36,967 nt of DNA, from positions 1 to 36,967 of the forward strand of contig NZ_JAODPB010000012.1 of NCBI RefSeq assembly GCF_025770735.1, read 5' to 3'. The position numbers and the translations under genes are program-made. The first letter of the stretch is position 1, and every line of letters starts with the position of its first letter. Below, piece by piece: positions 28,736-36,750 of this stretch. This DNA comes from Shouchella tritolerans (GTDB lineage Bacteria; Bacillota; Bacilli; Bacillales; Bacillaceae_D). Below the pieces are notes generated by a model. It saw only the letters and a program-made list of their open reading frames with translations. It was not told the DNA's origin and ran no database searches.

Positions 28736-30343
28736 ATGAATGTAAAAAAACCGTTTTACGGTGTTATGGCTTTAACTGTAGCTGCTGGACTAGCTGCATG
28801 CTCCAGTGAACCAGATGAAAACACAAATACCGGCGGCGGTGAAAGTGCAGAAGAAGGCGAACAAGGCGGCGGCGATCTTGTCGTTGCAATGAATGCCGAC
28901 ATTGTTGCCTTAGATCCGCATCAAGTCAATGACGTGCCATCTGGCCAAGTCCAAGGGCAAATTTATGAAGGCTTAGTTGAGTTTGACGAAAACATGGAAT
29001 TGCAACCGGTTTTGGCAACGGGCTATGAGTGGAATGACGATGGAACAGCGTTGACGTTCCAACTGCAAGAAGGCGTTAAATTCCATGACGGCGCTGAATT
29101 CAACGCGGAAGCCGTTAAAAAGAATATTGAACGTATTACTGATGAAGCACTTGCCTCACAACGGGCATTTTTATTTGAAGAGATTTCAGAAATTAACGTC
29201 ATCAACGACTATGAAATTGAGTTCGTGACGGAAGAGCCGTTTGCGCCGCTCATTTATAGCTTTGCTCACAACGGCGGATTCATGATTAGCCCTGACGTTA
29301 TCGATGCTGACTATGCGGCGATGGAAGAAGGCGAACAACCATCGACTGAAGTGGGTGCTAACCCGGCGGGAACAGGCTACTTTAAATATGAAAGCGGCCA
29401 AATTGGTTCTTCTGAACTTGTCTTCACGAAAAACGAAGAGTACTGGGGCGAGCCAGCAAAGCTCGATTCTGTCACGTTTAAAACCGTTCCAGATGGCAAT
29501 ACCCGTTTAGCAGAACTTGAAACAGGAAGCTCTCATTTTATTGAACCACTTGACGTGTCAGGTGTTGCCCAGTTGGAAGCAACAGACGGCGCACATTTGC
29601 TAGAAACGGAAAGCATTTCCGCTTCTTACTTTGGCTTTAATCTCGAGAAAGAGCCTTTTGATGATGTCCGCGTCCGCCAAGCGATTGCAATGGCGATTGA
29701 TAAAAATGTAATTGCCAATGATATTTTAGACGGCTTCGAACTTCCGGCGACAAGCCCAGTATCACCAGGGGTTATTGGCCATGACCCAAATGCAGAGCCG
29801 CTTCCATATGATGTAGAAGCTGCGAAAGAATTGCTTGCAGAAGCAGGCTATGAAGATGGCTTTGAAGTAACGCTTTCTACGAATGATTCAGCTGCACGTG
29901 TTGACTTAGCGCAATACATCCAAAATCAACTAGCTGATTTGAACATTACAGTGGACATCAATATCCAAGAATGGGCCACATATTTGGACGCAACAGGAAA
30001 TGGTGAACATGAAATGTTTATCCTTGGCTGGAGCTCAGCAACAGGAGACGCAGACTACGCTTTGGCGCCGCTCTTCCATTCTGACAGCTTTGGCGAGGTA
30101 GGCAACCGTTCGTTCTACTCAAATCCTGAATTGGATGCGATTTTAGATGAAGCTGCCAAAGAAGTAGATGAAGACAAGCGTAATGAGCTTTATGCAGAAG
30201 CACAAGCAATCTTAAACGAAGAAGTGCCAGTTGTATTTACAACAACGAAAAAATACTTGAATGGCGTCCGCGATGAAGTGAAAAACATTGCCGTTTCTCC
30301 TTCAGGCGACTTCTTGTTCCACGACACGTATATTGAGCAATAA
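28736..30343 (+). CDS. Peptide ABC transporter substrate-binding lipoprotein (OppA/DppA/GsiB class)
   Basis: The 535-residue extracellular lipoprotein captures peptides (or glutathione-like ligands) for the divergent permease/ATPase operon. A signal peptide of about 21 residues ends in the lipobox LAAC. A low-complexity, acidic Glu/Gly-rich linker follows. The SBP_bac_5 domain begins with LVVAMNADIVALDPHQVNDV; FQLQEGVKFHDGAEFNAEAVKKN is the family signature region, and RVRQAIAMAIDK is typical too. The ATG has AAGGGGG upstream and the gene has its own promoter and terminator. Being separate from and opposite to the rest of the system allows higher expression of the binding protein. Confidence 0.94.
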   Translation: MNVKKPFYGVMALTVAAGLAACSSEPDENTNTGGGESAEEGEQGGGDLVVAMNADIVALDPHQVNDVPSGQVQGQIYEGLVEFDENMELQPVLATGYEWNDDGTALTFQLQEGVKFHDGAEFNAEAVKKNIERITDEALASQRAFLFEEISEINVINDYEIEFVTEEPFAPLIYSFAHNGGFMISPDVIDADYAAMEEGEQPSTEVGANPAGTGYFKYESGQIGSSELVFTKNEEYWGEPAKLDSVTFKTVPDGNTRLAELETGSSHFIEPLDVSGVAQLEATDGAHLLETESISASYFGFNLEKEPFDDVRVRQAIAMAIDKNVIANDILDGFELPATSPVSPGVIGHDPNAEPLPYDVEAAKELLAEAGYEDGFEVTLSTNDSAARVDLAQYIQNQLADLNITVDINIQEWATYLDATGNGEHEMFILGWSSATGDADYALAPLFHSDSFGEVGNRSFYSNPELDAILDEAAKEVDEDKRNELYAEAQAILNEEVPVVFTTTKKYLNGVRDEVKNIAVSPSGDFLFHDTYIEQ

Positions 30344-30347
30344 AAAT

Positions 30348-30375
30348 GAAAGGCTGCCAATTTTGGCAGCCTTTC
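30348..30375 (+). terminator. Terminator after the peptide-binding protein gene
   Basis: A perfect stem GAAAGGCTGCCA / TGGCAGCCTTTC with an ATTT loop lies five bases after the stop codon; the T-run after the stem is short. Confidence 0.75.
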
Positions 30376-30429
30376 AGATTGTAGACATCAGTCTAATGAG
30401 GTTGTCGGCAGAATCATCCAGATTAATAC

Positions 30430-30458
30430 TTGCATTTTCGCTTAAAATTGCTTATACT
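30430..30458 (+). promoter_or_regulatory. Sigma-A promoter of tRNA-Ser
   Basis: TTGCAT (30430-30435) and TATACT (30453-30458) with a 17-base spacer lie 18 bases ahead of the tRNA. The same pair of boxes drives the SRP RNA gene further on. Confidence 0.75.
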
Positions 30459-30476
30459 AGCTTTTGTCAGTTAAAC

Positions 30477-30569
30477 GGAGGAATACCCAAGTCTGGCTGA
30501 AGGGATCGGTCTTGAAAACCGACAGGCGGGTCACACCGCGCGGGGGTTCGAATCCCTCTTCCTCCGCCA
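30477..30569 (+). tRNA. trnS-Ser: tRNA-Ser (anticodon UGA)
   Basis: A 93-base class II tRNA. The acceptor GGAGGAA pairs with TTCCTCC, followed by G and an encoded CCA. The anticodon stem/loop CGGTC-TTGAAAA-CCG gives anticodon TGA, reading UCA/UCG serine codons. A long variable arm and the T-loop GTTCGAATC are present. This is the serine tRNA conserved upstream of tadA and scr in Bacillus. Confidence 0.97.
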
Positions 30570-30728
30570 TATTCGCAAATACACACGACCACTGGAGTGG
30601 CCGTGTTTTTCTTTATCATTATATAGTGATAACAAAGCCGTTTAAGCTTAAAGATCAAACAAGAATAAAAGCATAAGGAAAATAGATTGGGCTCTTTGGC
30701 ATCTTTTTTAACACGATCAGGAGTGTGA

Positions 30729-31235
<507 letters not shown>

Positions 31236-31238
31236 CGG

Positions 31239-31267
31239 TTGCATTTGTCTAGTCGATCTAGTATACT
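31239..31267 (+). promoter_or_regulatory. Sigma-A promoter of the SRP RNA gene
   Basis: TTGCAT (31239-31244) and TATACT (31262-31267) are 17 bases apart, overlapping the region just after the tadA stop. A short leader with a GCACCT/AGGTGC hairpin precedes the mature RNA and is presumably removed by processing. Confidence 0.75.
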
Positions 31268-31311
31268 TGAACTTGCACCTTACCTTTAGGTGCTTACCTT
31301 TATTTACAATT

Positions 31312-31585
31312 TGCCGTGCTAGATGGGGAGGTAGCGGTGCCCTGTAACTCGCAATCCGCTATAGCGAGGTTGAATCCCTTTTTGAGGTTTCAGTGCTGCA
31401 AGGCCTGCCCTGAGTAAGTGGTGTTGACGTTTGGGTTCTGCGCAACGGAAACCCATGAACCCTGTCAGGTCCGGAAGGAAGCAGCAGTAAGTGGACCCTT
31501 CCGTGTGCCGCAGAGGTGCCTGGATCGAGCTAACTGCTCAGGTAACGCTTGTGGCGCTGTTATCGAGGAAAGGTGCACGGTATTT
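31312..31585 (+). ncRNA. scr: Signal recognition particle RNA (scRNA, 6S-like Bacillus type)
   Basis: The SRP RNA forms the core of the particle that targets proteins to the membrane with Ffh. The near-universal Ffh-binding domain is seen as GTCAGGTCCGGAAGGAAGCA followed by GCAGTAAG. The Alu-type domain typical of Bacillus scRNA is at the 5' end (GCTAGATGGGGAGGTAGCGG and CCTGTAA). The ends CCGTGC (31314-31319) and GCACGG (31575-31580) pair, giving about 270 bases as in B. subtilis. Exact mature ends are uncertain by a few bases. Confidence 0.95.
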
Positions 31586-31653
31586 ACTATATTCTTTGCA
31601 GATGCGAACATGATGTGTGCCGCATCGTTTAAAAACGAAATGAATGAAATAAT

Positions 31654-31696
31654 GCTCCATCAGTCAGTATTTGCCTGGCTGAATGGGGCGTTTTTT
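31654..31696 (+). terminator. Terminator of the SRP RNA gene
   Basis: GCTCCAT-CAG-TCAG pairs with CTGG-CTG-A-ATGGGGC, followed by seven T. It lies about 70 bases after the mature SRP RNA. Confidence 0.75.
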
Positions 31697-31797
31697 ATTT
31701 TGTTGTGTTATGTAGCCAATGAGCTTTCCATACCTATTTTAAAGGGGATAGGCCAATACGAAAATGGACGGTTCGTTTGCTCTATTATATGTAGAAA

Positions 31798-31821
31798 CGA
31801 GCGACAGTTACCCGCCGCTCG
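31798..31821 (-). terminator. Possible weak terminator of the sigma-factor/clpP operon
   Basis: On the minus strand CGAGCG and CGCTCG form a six-base stem with a 12-base loop, followed by TTTCT, eight bases after the clpP stop codon. The stem is short, so confidence is low. Confidence 0.4.
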
Positions 31822-31828
31822 ACACGAG

Positions 31829-32410
31829 TCAAACTGGAAGAATGTTATCGATCACGCCATAGTCTTTTGCCTCCGCAGCGCTCATAAAGTAGTCACGTTC
31901 ACTATCGTTGGCGATTTTTTCAGGCGTTTGTCCAGTCCTTTCCGCGATGAAGTGGTTTATTTCCTTGCGTTGTTTTAAAATCCGCTGAGCGTAAATGTCC
32001 ATATCAGACGCTTGCCCTTTCATGCCTCCGTGGGGTTGGTGAATCATGACTTCTGCATGGGGTAAAGCGCAGCGTTTCCCTTTGGTCCCTCCTACAAGAA
32101 GAACGGCTGCAAATGAGGCAGCCATGCCAGTGCAAATTGTCTGGATGTCTGGTTTGATGTATAGCATCGTATCGAGAATGGCAAAGCCTGCAGAAACGGA
32201 GCCACCAGGGCTGTTAATGTAAATGGAAATGTCTTTTTCAGGATCGGTAGAGGCAAGAAAAAGCAGTTGGGCTGTGACGCTGTTCGCAAGAGGGTCGGTA
32301 ATTTCATCGCCGATAAAAATAATCCGGTCTTTCAAGAGACGAGAGTAAATGTCATAACTCCGCTCCCCGTAATGGGTTTGTTCCATCACATATGGAATCG
32401 GTGTGCTCAT
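31829..32410 (-). CDS. ClpP-like serine protease (second ClpP paralogue)
   Basis: This is a 193-residue member of the S14 family, which forms the barrel protease working with ClpX/ClpC-type unfoldases. The triad is intact: S99 in [10 protein letters not shown]124 in [10 protein letters not shown] and D173 in SERDYFMS. The N-terminal [20 protein letters not shown] and SPGGSVSAG are clearly ClpP. It differs from the housekeeping protein after the catalytic serine ([20 protein letters not shown] instead of the usual SMGAFLL type) and in a short C-terminus. The main clpP is normally elsewhere on the chromosome, so this is probably a paralogue. ATG 32410 has AAGGAG eight bases upstream. It follows the sigma-factor gene by 20 bases and is surely co-transcribed. 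Confidence 0.92.
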   Translation of the reverse strand: MSTPIPYVMEQTHYGERSYDIYSRLLKDRIIFIGDEITDPLANSVTAQLLFLASTDPEKDISIYINSPGGSVSAGFAILDTMLYIKPDIQTICTGMAASFAAVLLVGGTKGKRCALPHAEVMIHQPHGGMKGQASDMDIYAQRILKQRKEINHFIAERTGQTPEKIANDSERDYFMSAAEAKDYGVIDNILPV

Positions 32411-32430
32411 CAAAATCGCTCCTTTTTTAC

Positions 32431-33096
32431 TTAAGCAGCCAGCGCCTGTGGTGCTGGCGTTTTCATTTTCATATGCTTGCTATGCAAAACAGACGCTGGA
32501 ACGGTCTCGTTTACCAATTGCACAATCAGCGCGGTATTTTCCTCAGCCAGTGCTTTTACAAGCAGTTGGACATGCAAAGCTTGATCGTCTGCCAGTTTCC
32601 AGTCTTCTTCCAAATGTTCGCGCACATGTTTTGAAACATTTTGCCGTGCCCGAAAAAGAGTGGCTTTCACTGATCCTAGTGACTGCTGGCACGCCTGGGC
32701 AATGTCTTTTAACGGCCATTTGTACACGTCTGCAAGCAAGAAAATGCCAAGTTGCTTGACTGTCAGGCTCGACACAAGCGGTTTAAGCAAATAATCAAGG
32801 TCAGAGCCGGCGTGAAATGTGGCACTGCTCGCCTCAGACAAAGGTTTTTGCGATGCCTGTCTTTTCGTTTTGCGGCAGTGGTCGATAAATGTATGCTTGG
32901 CAATCGTAGTGAAATAAGCATTTGTGAGCCGTGTTAAGCCTGCCTTATGCCAATGGCACCAAGCTTTGAGCCATGTGTCATGGTATAAATCTTCTGCTTC
33001 CCAACGATTTTTTGTTAAAGCTAAACAGTGATTCTTTATGCTTTGGGCGTATTTGTCCCAAGCCTTTTGAAAGTCAACTGTGCGCTTGCTTGTCAT
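32431..33096 (-). CDS. ECF-type RNA polymerase sigma factor with C-terminal extension ending in ALAA
   Basis: The protein of 221 residues has sigma region 2 ([21 protein letters not shown], then [21 protein letters not shown]) and region 4 ([39 protein letters not shown]) (key parts: [20 protein letters not shown]). About 60 residues follow region 4, more than in minimal ECF factors, ending [10 protein letters not shown]. The last four residues equal the end of the Bacillus ssrA degradation tag. ATG 33096 has AAGGAG eight bases upstream. No anti-sigma gene is adjacent; the next gene of the operon is a ClpP paralogue. The target regulon is unknown. Confidence 0.88.
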   Translation of the reverse strand: MTSKRTVDFQKAWDKYAQSIKNHCLALTKNRWEAEDLYHDTWLKAWCHWHKAGLTRLTNAYFTTIAKHTFIDHCRKTKRQASQKPLSEASSATFHAGSDLDYLLKPLVSSLTVKQLGIFLLADVYKWPLKDIAQACQQSLGSVKATLFRARQNVSKHVREHLEEDWKLADDQALHVQLLVKALAEENTALIVQLVNETVPASVLHSKHMKMKTPAPQALAA

Positions 33097-33130
33097 CAAA
33101 GCATCTCCTTTCTATTGCTTTCTATATAAA

Positions 33131-33144
33131 TAAGAACGTTCTTA
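33131..33144. promoter_or_regulatory. Perfect palindrome TAAGAACGTTCTTA, candidate operator
   Basis: A 14-base perfect palindrome lies 34 bases upstream of the sigma-factor start and about 70 bases upstream of the dnaX -10 box, in the gap between these divergent genes. It is unlike LexA (which needs a four-base gap between GAAC and GTTC) and unlike CtsR heptads. An operator role is inferred. Confidence 0.35.
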
Positions 33145-33187
33145 CGGGCAAAAAGGATATGGGGAAACAAGTTTTTATGGAGCGCCC

Positions 33188-33216
33188 TTTAAACCGGAAA
33201 TAGAAAAGGCTATAAT
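33188..33216 (+). promoter_or_regulatory. Probable sigma-A promoter of dnaX
   Basis: TTTAAA (33188-33193) and a perfect TATAAT (33211-33216) with a 17-base spacer lie about 34 bases ahead of dnaX. The insert on the other strand has separated dnaX from scr, so dnaX needs its own promoter. Confidence 0.6.
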
Positions 33217-33249
33217 AATGTTACTGAATGAAGAAGAAGGGGGGAGCCG

Positions 33250-34932
33250 ATGAGCTATCAAGCCCTTTACCGTGTGTGGCGCCCGCAGTTACTAGAAGAT
33301 GTTGTTGGGCAATCACATATTACAAAAACACTAAAAAACGCACTTTTGCAACAAAAGCTTGCACACGCCTACTTGTTTTCAGGCCCACGGGGGACAGGGA
33401 AAACAAGTGCAGCAAAAATAGTCGCCAAAGCAATCAACTGCAAACGAGCTCCAGTGGCAGAACCTTGTAATGAGTGCGATGCCTGTGTAGGAATCACGAA
33501 TGGCTCGGTTGTCGATGTGATTGAAATTGATGCGGCTTCCAATAATGGCGTAGATGAAATACGTGATATACGTGATAAAGTGAAATTTGCGCCGAGCGAA
33601 GTTGCTTATAAAGTGTATATTATAGATGAAGTCCATATGCTTTCAACAGGGGCTTTTAATGCGCTCCTAAAAACATTAGAAGAACCGCCAGCTCATGTTA
33701 TTTTTATTTTGGCAACGACGGAGCCCCATAAAATTCCGTTAACGATTCTTTCACGGTGCCAACGCTTTGATTTTAAACCAATCTCAAATGAAGCGCTAAT
33801 CAATCGAATGAAGTTCATACTTGACAGCAACCAACAGCCTTATGAAGAAGAGGCGATTGAGCTGATTGCCAGAGCAGCTGATGGAGGCGCCCGCGATGCC
33901 CTTAGTTTGCTTGATCAAGCCATTTCCTTTTCAGAAGAAAAAGTCTCTACAGAAGATGTTTTGACGATTACCGGCGCTGTTTCCCGAGAAGCGCTTCATC
34001 AATTGGCAGCAGCGCTGGAAAAACAAAATGCGCGCCTCGTCCTAGAAACGATTGACGAAACGCTCAAAGGCGGAAAAGACCCGAAAAGGCTTTTGGAAGA
34101 TTTGCTGTTATATTATCGAGACCTGCTTTTGTATAAAACAGCGCCTGAAACAGCAGATTTGTTTGAAAGAGCTGCCCTTGATGACGCATTTGTTCAAGTG
34201 GCCGAATCTTATAGCAGACCGTTTATTTATGCTGCCATCCAGAGCCTTTCTGAAAGCCAACAAGAAATGAAATGGGCGCTCCAGCCAAAGATTGTGCTTG
34301 AAATGGCTGTGATGAAATTAATGCAGCTTGCACCTGCTCAAGACATGGCGCAAGTGGGCAACGAAGAAATTCGCGAACTACAAGAAAAAGTGAAGCGCCT
34401 TGAAGATGAGCTTGCCTCAGTCAAACAAGCAAACACTATTGATAAAAGCGAGCCGGCGCCTGCCCAAAAAGAACGGCGGCGCATGCAGCCAAGGGCACCA
34501 CAGCAAGGAAAGGCGACTCCTGCCGCTGCTCGTGAACTATTAGAGAACGCCAATAAAGCTGATTTACAAGAGACGGTAAGCCAGTGGGGCGCGATCATGG
34601 AGAAAATAAAAGGGGAGAGTGTGCCTGCCCATGCATGGCTAAGCGACTCTAAACCCGTTGCCGCTTCGGATACGAAGGTACTGTTAGCGTTTCAAAATGA
34701 AATGCATCGTGATATGATGGATACAAAGTTTCGAGGCGTTCTTTGCCAAGTGCTAAAGCAAACATTTAACAGCCGTCATGATTTTGTGACATTGCTGAAC
34801 CAACAATGGCAGCAAATAAAGGCTGAGTATGTCAAAGACAAACAAACTGACCATCCGCAAGAAGCTGATCCGTTGATTGATGAGGCAGTTAAGCTAGTTG
34901 GCGAAGATTTGATTGAAATCATTGATTCCTAA
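33250..34932 (+). CDS. dnaX: DNA polymerase III subunit gamma/tau
   Basis: DnaX is the clamp-loader ATPase that organises the replisome. The 560 residues match Bacillus tau. Walker A GPRGTGKTS contains K51, the zinc module has C64, C73, C76 and C79 (CNECDAC), Walker B is IDEVHMLS, and sensor and SRC motifs are ATTEPHKIPLTILSRCQRFDF. AAA+ and collar domains end near residue 370; a charged, Ala/Gln-rich linker with a coiled-coil (EIRELQEKVKRLEDELASVK) follows, then the C-terminal tau region that contacts polymerase. The ATG is preceded by AGGGGGGAG. It starts the conserved dnaX-ebfC-recR-yaaL run. Confidence 0.97.
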   Translation: MSYQALYRVWRPQLLEDVVGQSHITKTLKNALLQQKLAHAYLFSGPRGTGKTSAAKIVAKAINCKRAPVAEPCNECDACVGITNGSVVDVIEIDAASNNGVDEIRDIRDKVKFAPSEVAYKVYIIDEVHMLSTGAFNALLKTLEEPPAHVIFILATTEPHKIPLTILSRCQRFDFKPISNEALINRMKFILDSNQQPYEEEAIELIARAADGGARDALSLLDQAISFSEEKVSTEDVLTITGAVSREALHQLAAALEKQNARLVLETIDETLKGGKDPKRLLEDLLLYYRDLLLYKTAPETADLFERAALDDAFVQVAESYSRPFIYAAIQSLSESQQEMKWALQPKIVLEMAVMKLMQLAPAQDMAQVGNEEIRELQEKVKRLEDELASVKQANTIDKSEPAPAQKERRRMQPRAPQQGKATPAAARELLENANKADLQETVSQWGAIMEKIKGESVPAHAWLSDSKPVAASDTKVLLAFQNEMHRDMMDTKFRGVLCQVLKQTFNSRHDFVTLLNQQWQQIKAEYVKDKQTDHPQEADPLIDEAVKLVGEDLIEIIDS

Positions 34933-34947
34933 AGGAGATGGATTTAA

Positions 34948-35259
34948 ATGAAGAACATGGGAAATATGATGAAGCAAATGCAAAAAATGCAAAAACAAAT
35001 GGTGAAAGCGCAAGAAGAGTTAAAAGAAAAAACAGTTGAAGCAACTGTCGGCGGCGGAATGGTGACCGTTATTGCTTCCGGGGACAAACGGATTTTGGAA
35101 GTGAACATTTCTGAAGATGTCGTTGACCCTGAAGATGTCGAAATGCTCCAAGATCTTATTATTGCAGCAACAAATGAAGCGCTAAAGAAAGTCGATGAAT
35201 TGGTTGAACAAGACCTTGGGAAATTCACTAAAGGACTGAACATGCCAGGAATGTTCTAG
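34948..35259 (+). CDS. ebfC: YbaB/EbfC-family nucleoid-associated protein
   Basis: A small DNA-binding protein of 103 residues (yaaK in B. subtilis), dimeric and associated with the nucleoid. The N-terminal Met/Gln/Lys-rich coiled helix ([20 protein letters not shown]) is typical, followed by the core [20 protein letters not shown] and the helix [20 protein letters not shown]. It lies 15 bases after dnaX with AAAGGAG and 12 bases before recR, the universal order dnaX-ybaB-recR. Confidence 0.96.
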   Translation: MKNMGNMMKQMQKMQKQMVKAQEELKEKTVEATVGGGMVTVIASGDKRILEVNISEDVVDPEDVEMLQDLIIAATNEALKKVDELVEQDLGKFTKGLNMPGMF

Positions 35260-35271
35260 GGGGCTAAGAGA

Positions 35272-35871
35272 TTGCAATACCCGAGACCGATTGCAAAATT
35301 AATAGAAGGGTTCACAAGGCTCCCGGGAATTGGGCCAAAAACAGCAAGCCGCCTTGCCTTTCATGTCCTTGATATGAAGGAAGACGATGTGCTTGAGTTT
35401 GCGAAAGCCCTTGTCCATGCAAAAAGGGATTTAACTTACTGCTCTCAATGCCATAACATCACAGATACGGATCCATGCCAGATTTGTGAAGATAAGCATA
35501 GAGACCGTACAACGATTTGTGTTGTCCAAGAATCACGAGATTTAATTGCAATGGAGAAAATGCGGGAATACACCGGGCTTTACCATGTTTTACACGGGGC
35601 GATTTCGCCCATGGATGGAATTGGACCAGAAGATATTAAAATCGCGGAACTGATCAAACGTTTGCAGGCTGATGAGAGTGTAAAAGAAGTCATTGTTGCC
35701 ACCAATCCGACGATTGAAGGAGAGGCAACGGCAATGTATATTTCACGCTTAATTAAGCCTACTGGCATTAAAGTCACTCGCCTAGCCCATGGTTTGCCTG
35801 TCGGTGGCGATTTGGAATATGCTGATGAAGTAACGCTTTCTAAAGCAATTGAAGGTAGACGTGAATTGTAA
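35272..35871 (+). CDS. recR: Recombination protein RecR
   Basis: RecR works with RecF and RecO in loading RecA at gaps. The 199 residues match the family. An N-terminal helix-hairpin-helix region ([17 protein letters not shown]) is followed by a C4 zinc finger with C57, C60, C69 and C72, and the Toprim domain ([33 protein letters not shown]). The start is TTG at 35272 with GGGGG upstream, giving the standard MQYPRPI N-terminus; no ATG is near. Co-transcribed with ebfC. Confidence 0.97.
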   Translation: MQYPRPIAKLIEGFTRLPGIGPKTASRLAFHVLDMKEDDVLEFAKALVHAKRDLTYCSQCHNITDTDPCQICEDKHRDRTTICVVQESRDLIAMEKMREYTGLYHVLHGAISPMDGIGPEDIKIAELIKRLQADESVKEVIVATNPTIEGEATAMYISRLIKPTGIKVTRLAHGLPVGGDLEYADEVTLSKAIEGRREL

Positions 35872-35883
35872 GGTGGCATCTTG

Positions 35884-36111
35884 ATGTTAGGTTTTCGAAA
35901 AAAAGGCGTTCTCCGTAAAGAAGAAGAAGCAACGTTGTACGAAATGCTGGAACGCCAAAAAGAATCGATCGATTATCAAAAGAGGCTGTTAGCGCATAGT
36001 GTAGACCCTTCTGAAGAATTATTGAACCAATTGAAACGAGCGGAGGCGCTTTATTCGCTCCTTCTTCGGGAAGCGCGAATCCGCCATAGACGCAAACAAA
36101 AAGGATCCTGA
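35884..36111 (+). CDS. yaaL: YaaL, DUF2508 family protein
   Basis: A small protein of 75 residues, basic and helical (MLGFRKKGVLRKEEEATLYE), with no membrane segment or known catalytic motif. Its function is unknown to me. It is conserved between recR and bofA in Bacillus. ATG 35884 has GGTGG seven bases upstream; a TTG three bases earlier is less likely. The downstream terminator begins inside its last codons. Confidence 0.88.
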   Translation: MLGFRKKGVLRKEEEATLYEMLERQKESIDYQKRLLAHSVDPSEELLNQLKRAEALYSLLLREARIRHRRKQKGS

Positions 36112-36129
36112 ATTTAGGGTCTTTTTTTG
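36100..36129 (+). terminator. Terminator overlapping the end of yaaL
   Basis: AAAGGATCCT pairs with AGGGTCTTT (two G-U pairs) followed by seven T, ending the dnaX-ebfC-recR-yaaL unit just after the yaaL stop at 36109-36111. Confidence 0.75.
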
Positions 36130-36179
36130 TTGTGGCGATCATACAGTAAAGCAAGACGAGCTCTCTTTGAGGTGATAGG

Positions 36180-36443
36180 ATGGAATCTTGGCTTATATTG
36201 TCCATATTAGGTGGAATTGTCGTTTTGCTCTTGATTATAGGAGCGCCAGTAAAGCCATTGCGGATAGCCGGACAAATCGGCGTTCGGCTGATTATCGCGA
36301 CGCTGTTGTTGTTCTTGCTAAACTCATTTGCAACCGCAACGGGTTTGTTTATTCCTATTAATGCCATTACAGCAACGACTGTCGCGCTACTTGGCTTGCC
36401 AGGGATGCTTTTGCTTGTAGCTGTGCAACAAATCATTCTTTGA
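36180..36443 (+). CDS. bofA: BofA, inhibitor of pro-sigma-K processing
   Basis: BofA holds the SpoIVFB protease inactive in the outer forespore membrane during sporulation, delaying sigma-K activation. The 87 residues form two hydrophobic segments (LSILGGIVVLLLIIG and LIIATLLLFLLNSFATATGL) and the conserved C-terminal part PINAITATTVALLGLPGMLL. The ATG is preceded by GAGGTGAT. Its presence means the organism is an endospore former. It stands alone between two terminators. Confidence 0.95.
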   Translation: MESWLILSILGGIVVLLLIIGAPVKPLRIAGQIGVRLIIATLLLFLLNSFATATGLFIPINAITATTVALLGLPGMLLLVAVQQIIL

Positions 36444-36487
36444 AACCGCGGAAAAATCATTCTATCTTTTTCCAGCGGTTTTTTTAT
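36443..36487 (+). terminator. Terminator after bofA
   Basis: AAACCGC-GGAAAAA pairs with TTTTTCC-A-GCGGTTT, followed by a T-run, starting at the bofA stop codon. Confidence 0.85.
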
Positions 36488-36579
36488 AATTTCTTATTGC
36501 ATTCCTCATTTGATCCATGTTATATTACTTCTTGCGCCACAAAAGAACAGTAGTTTTAAAGTTTTTTTTGAAAAAGATA

Positions 36580-36609
36580 TTGACTTTACTGGCGGAAACA
36601 TGGTATATT
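36580..36609 (+). promoter_or_regulatory. rrn operon promoter
   Basis: TTGACT (36580-36585) and TATATT (36604-36609) with an 18-base spacer are preceded by an A/T-rich stretch that could be an UP element. The leader contains CCTTTGAAAACTGAACAAA (36644-36662), typical of the boxA-containing Bacillus rrn leader. The rest of the 307-base gap before 16S holds no gene. Confidence 0.8.
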
Positions 36610-36750
36610 AATTGAGTCGCCAAGAGAGAACGGCGACAAACGAGTCCTTTGAAAACTGAACAAAAGCCAAGCGTAAAAGAGATACAAGGTATCTCGTCAA
36701 TGAATGATAGTGAGCCACAACTTTGGTTGTGCAATGAGCAAGTCAAACTT

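Noticed and set aside
33131-33144. LexA (SOS) box at TAAGAACGTTCTTA
   Set aside because: Bacillus LexA sites need CGAAC-N4-GTTCG; here GAAC and GTTC are directly joined.
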